This document shows, one piece after another, positions 63,198-64,000 of a DNA stretch of 64,000 nucleotides. The first letter of the stretch is position 1. Every line of letters starts with the position of its first letter. Origin of the DNA: Paraburkholderia phenazinium (lineage in GTDB: Bacteria; Pseudomonadota; Gammaproteobacteria; Burkholderiales; Burkholderiaceae); the NCBI RefSeq assembly GCF_900142845.1, contig NZ_FSRU01000002.1, forward strand, positions 3,348,001 through 3,412,000, written 5' to 3'. The translations under genes and the position numbers were made by a program. The notes below the pieces were generated by a model. It did not search any database, had not been told where the DNA came from, and was given only the letters and a program-made list of their open reading frames with translations.

Positions 63198-63304
63198 TTG
63201 GGTTTTTGCCTGCGGCGGCTTGGTTTGGTTGTTGTTCTTGGGGTGTTGGCCTTTCCTTGATTTCTTAGTGGTCTATTAGCTTCGCCCCTGTGCGGGGCAG
63301 CACT
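63187..63304 (+). repeat. Palindromic repeat, third copy, truncated by an IS3 element
   Basis: It starts at the cca stop and matches the copies at 16031 and 17926 (inverted) through GGTGTTGGCCTTTCCTTGAT, TTAGTGGTCTATTAG, CGCCCCTGTGCGGGG and CAGCACT. The next bases should be TACTTTCTTTG but the IS3-family end begins instead. Confidence 0.82.
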
Positions 63305-63364
63305 GTAGTGGTCCAATGACTCTGGACACCTCTAAAGGGGATAATTCTCCAACCGAGGTGAGAA

Positions 63365-63667
63365 ATGAGCAGACGGAACATAACTGACGAATTCAAGGCA
63401 GAAGCGGTGCAGCTGGTGGTTGCGCAGGGCTACTCGTTCGCGAAGGCCAGCGAAGCGCTAGGTGTTGGCGATACGGCGTTGCGGCGGTGGGTGGCGCAGT
63501 GGCGCGCCGAGCAGGTCCAGCCGCCGCGCACGCAGGTGCAGGTCAAAGCTGACCAGCGGCGTATCCGGGAGCTTGAGGCGCGGGTGGTCGAGCTTGAACG
63601 TGAGCGCGACATACTAAAAAAGTCCACGGCCTTCTTCGTCAAGGAACTGGATCGCTCCTCGAAGTGA
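63365..63667 (+). CDS. IS3-family transposase OrfA
   Basis: The 100 residues form a helix-turn-helix (ITDEFKAEAVQLVVAQGYSF, then ALGVGDTALRRWVAQWRAE) and a leucine-zipper-like coiled coil (RRIRELEARVVELERERDIL). AAAAAAG near the end is in the phase A AAA AAG, the usual -1 frameshift site of IS3 elements that makes the OrfAB transposase. Confidence 0.93.
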   Translation: MSRRNITDEFKAEAVQLVVAQGYSFAKASEALGVGDTALRRWVAQWRAEQVQPPRTQVQVKADQRRIRELEARVVELERERDILKKSTAFFVKELDRSSK

Positions 63668-64000
63668 TCCGTTCGCTGAAGAAGGCCTGGCCGGTGAGTC
63701 TGATGTGCAGGTTGCTGAAGGTGCCGCGAAGCAGCTACTACGCGTTCGCGGGACGGGTTTGCAAGCCGGCAGCTTCACCCGCGCTACTCAGAACTGTGCG
63801 CCAGATCCACAGCGAGAGCCGCAGCAGTTACGGCAGTCGCAGGATGGCGCGGGCGCTGCAGCAGCAAGGTCACGCGATCGGACGCTACCGGGCCCGTTCG
63901 CTGATGCGCGAGGCGCAACTGGCGGTGGCGCGACGGCGAACGCACCGCTATCGCAAGGCCGAAGGTGAAGCACTGGTGGCGCCCAACCTGCTGGAGCGCA
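63664..64000 (+). CDS. IS3-family transposase OrfB, partial at the window edge
   Basis: The -1 frame after the slippery site is open to the end of the window. The visible part (VIRSLKKAWPVSLMCRLLKV, then RQIHSESRSSYGSRRMARAL) is the HTH_21 region ahead of the DDE integrase core, which would follow beyond 64000. Independent start at GTG 63664 is possible, but fusion to OrfA by frameshift is more usual. Confidence 0.85.
   Translation, partial: MIRSLKKAWPVSLMCRLLKVPRSSYYAFAGRVCKPAASPALLRTVRQIHSESRSSYGSRRMARALQQQGHAIGRYRARSLMREAQLAVARRRTHRYRKAEGEALVAPNLLER

Larger units (their letters stand above)
63304..64000 (+). mobile_element. IS3-family insertion sequence, 5' part
   Basis: The left end TGTAGTGGTCCAATGACTCT begins where repeat similarity stops. 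Two overlapping transposase frames follow, with an A6G slippery site (63616-63622). The right end lies outside the window, so completeness cannot be judged. Confidence 0.85.

Overview
The window is chromosomal DNA of a Burkholderiaceae bacterium, most likely Paraburkholderia. It is GC-rich throughout, the flagellar gene order is of Burkholderia type, there is an S-adenosylhomocysteine (SAH) riboswitch in front of ahcY, and the intergenic repeats resemble those common in this group. No rRNA, tRNA or CRISPR array was seen.

Positions 1-28,700 hold a large flagellar locus. A plus-strand block, flgD-flgE-flgF-flgG-flgH-flgI-flgJ, a ycgR-type c-di-GMP flagellar brake gene, then flgK-flgL, encodes the hook cap, hook, rod, P and L rings and the hook-filament junction. 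A terminator follows flgL. Converging on it from the minus strand are fliF-G-H-I-J-K and fliL-M-N-O-P-Q-R, encoding the MS ring, motor switch, export ATPase complex, ruler and export gate. A 2 kb non-flagellar island lies between fliK and fliL: an inverted pair of a Paraburkholderia-type palindromic repeat, with an IS481-family element inserted exactly in the palindrome centre of one arm. Divergent from fliF run fliE, then fliS-fliT, then a second FliK-like gene translationally coupled to a small FlhB C-terminal paralogue (FlhX/FhlB type). Sigma-28-like promoters precede ycgR, flgK and fliS.

Positions 28,700-38,100 are metabolic and accessory: a coniferyl-aldehyde-type dehydrogenase, an AidB-like acyl-CoA dehydrogenase, a GMC oxidoreductase, an unusual DUF937-TM-OmpA protein, a LysR regulator and a family 2 glycosyltransferase.

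Positions 38,100-41,300 form a methyl-cycle cluster: SAH riboswitch, ahcY, a four-helix membrane protein and metF. Positions 41,374-49,209 encode a dipeptide-type ABC importer with two tandem periplasmic binding proteins followed by dppB, dppC, dppD and dppF. Positions 49,202-52,622 hold a TraB/GumN-family protein, an AbrB-PIN fusion that looks like a collapsed toxin-antitoxin pair, and a TPR-glycosyltransferase.

Positions 52,825-58,052 hold the 5-oxoprolinase genes pxpB-pxpC-pxpA with a DUF969/DUF979 membrane pair, facing a MarR-like regulator. The last part has 5-formyltetrahydrofolate cyclo-ligase, a soluble lytic transglycosylase, an NDUFA9-like protein, a glutathione S-transferase remnant, CCA tRNA nucleotidyltransferase, a third copy of the palindromic repeat and the start of an IS3-family element that runs off the window.
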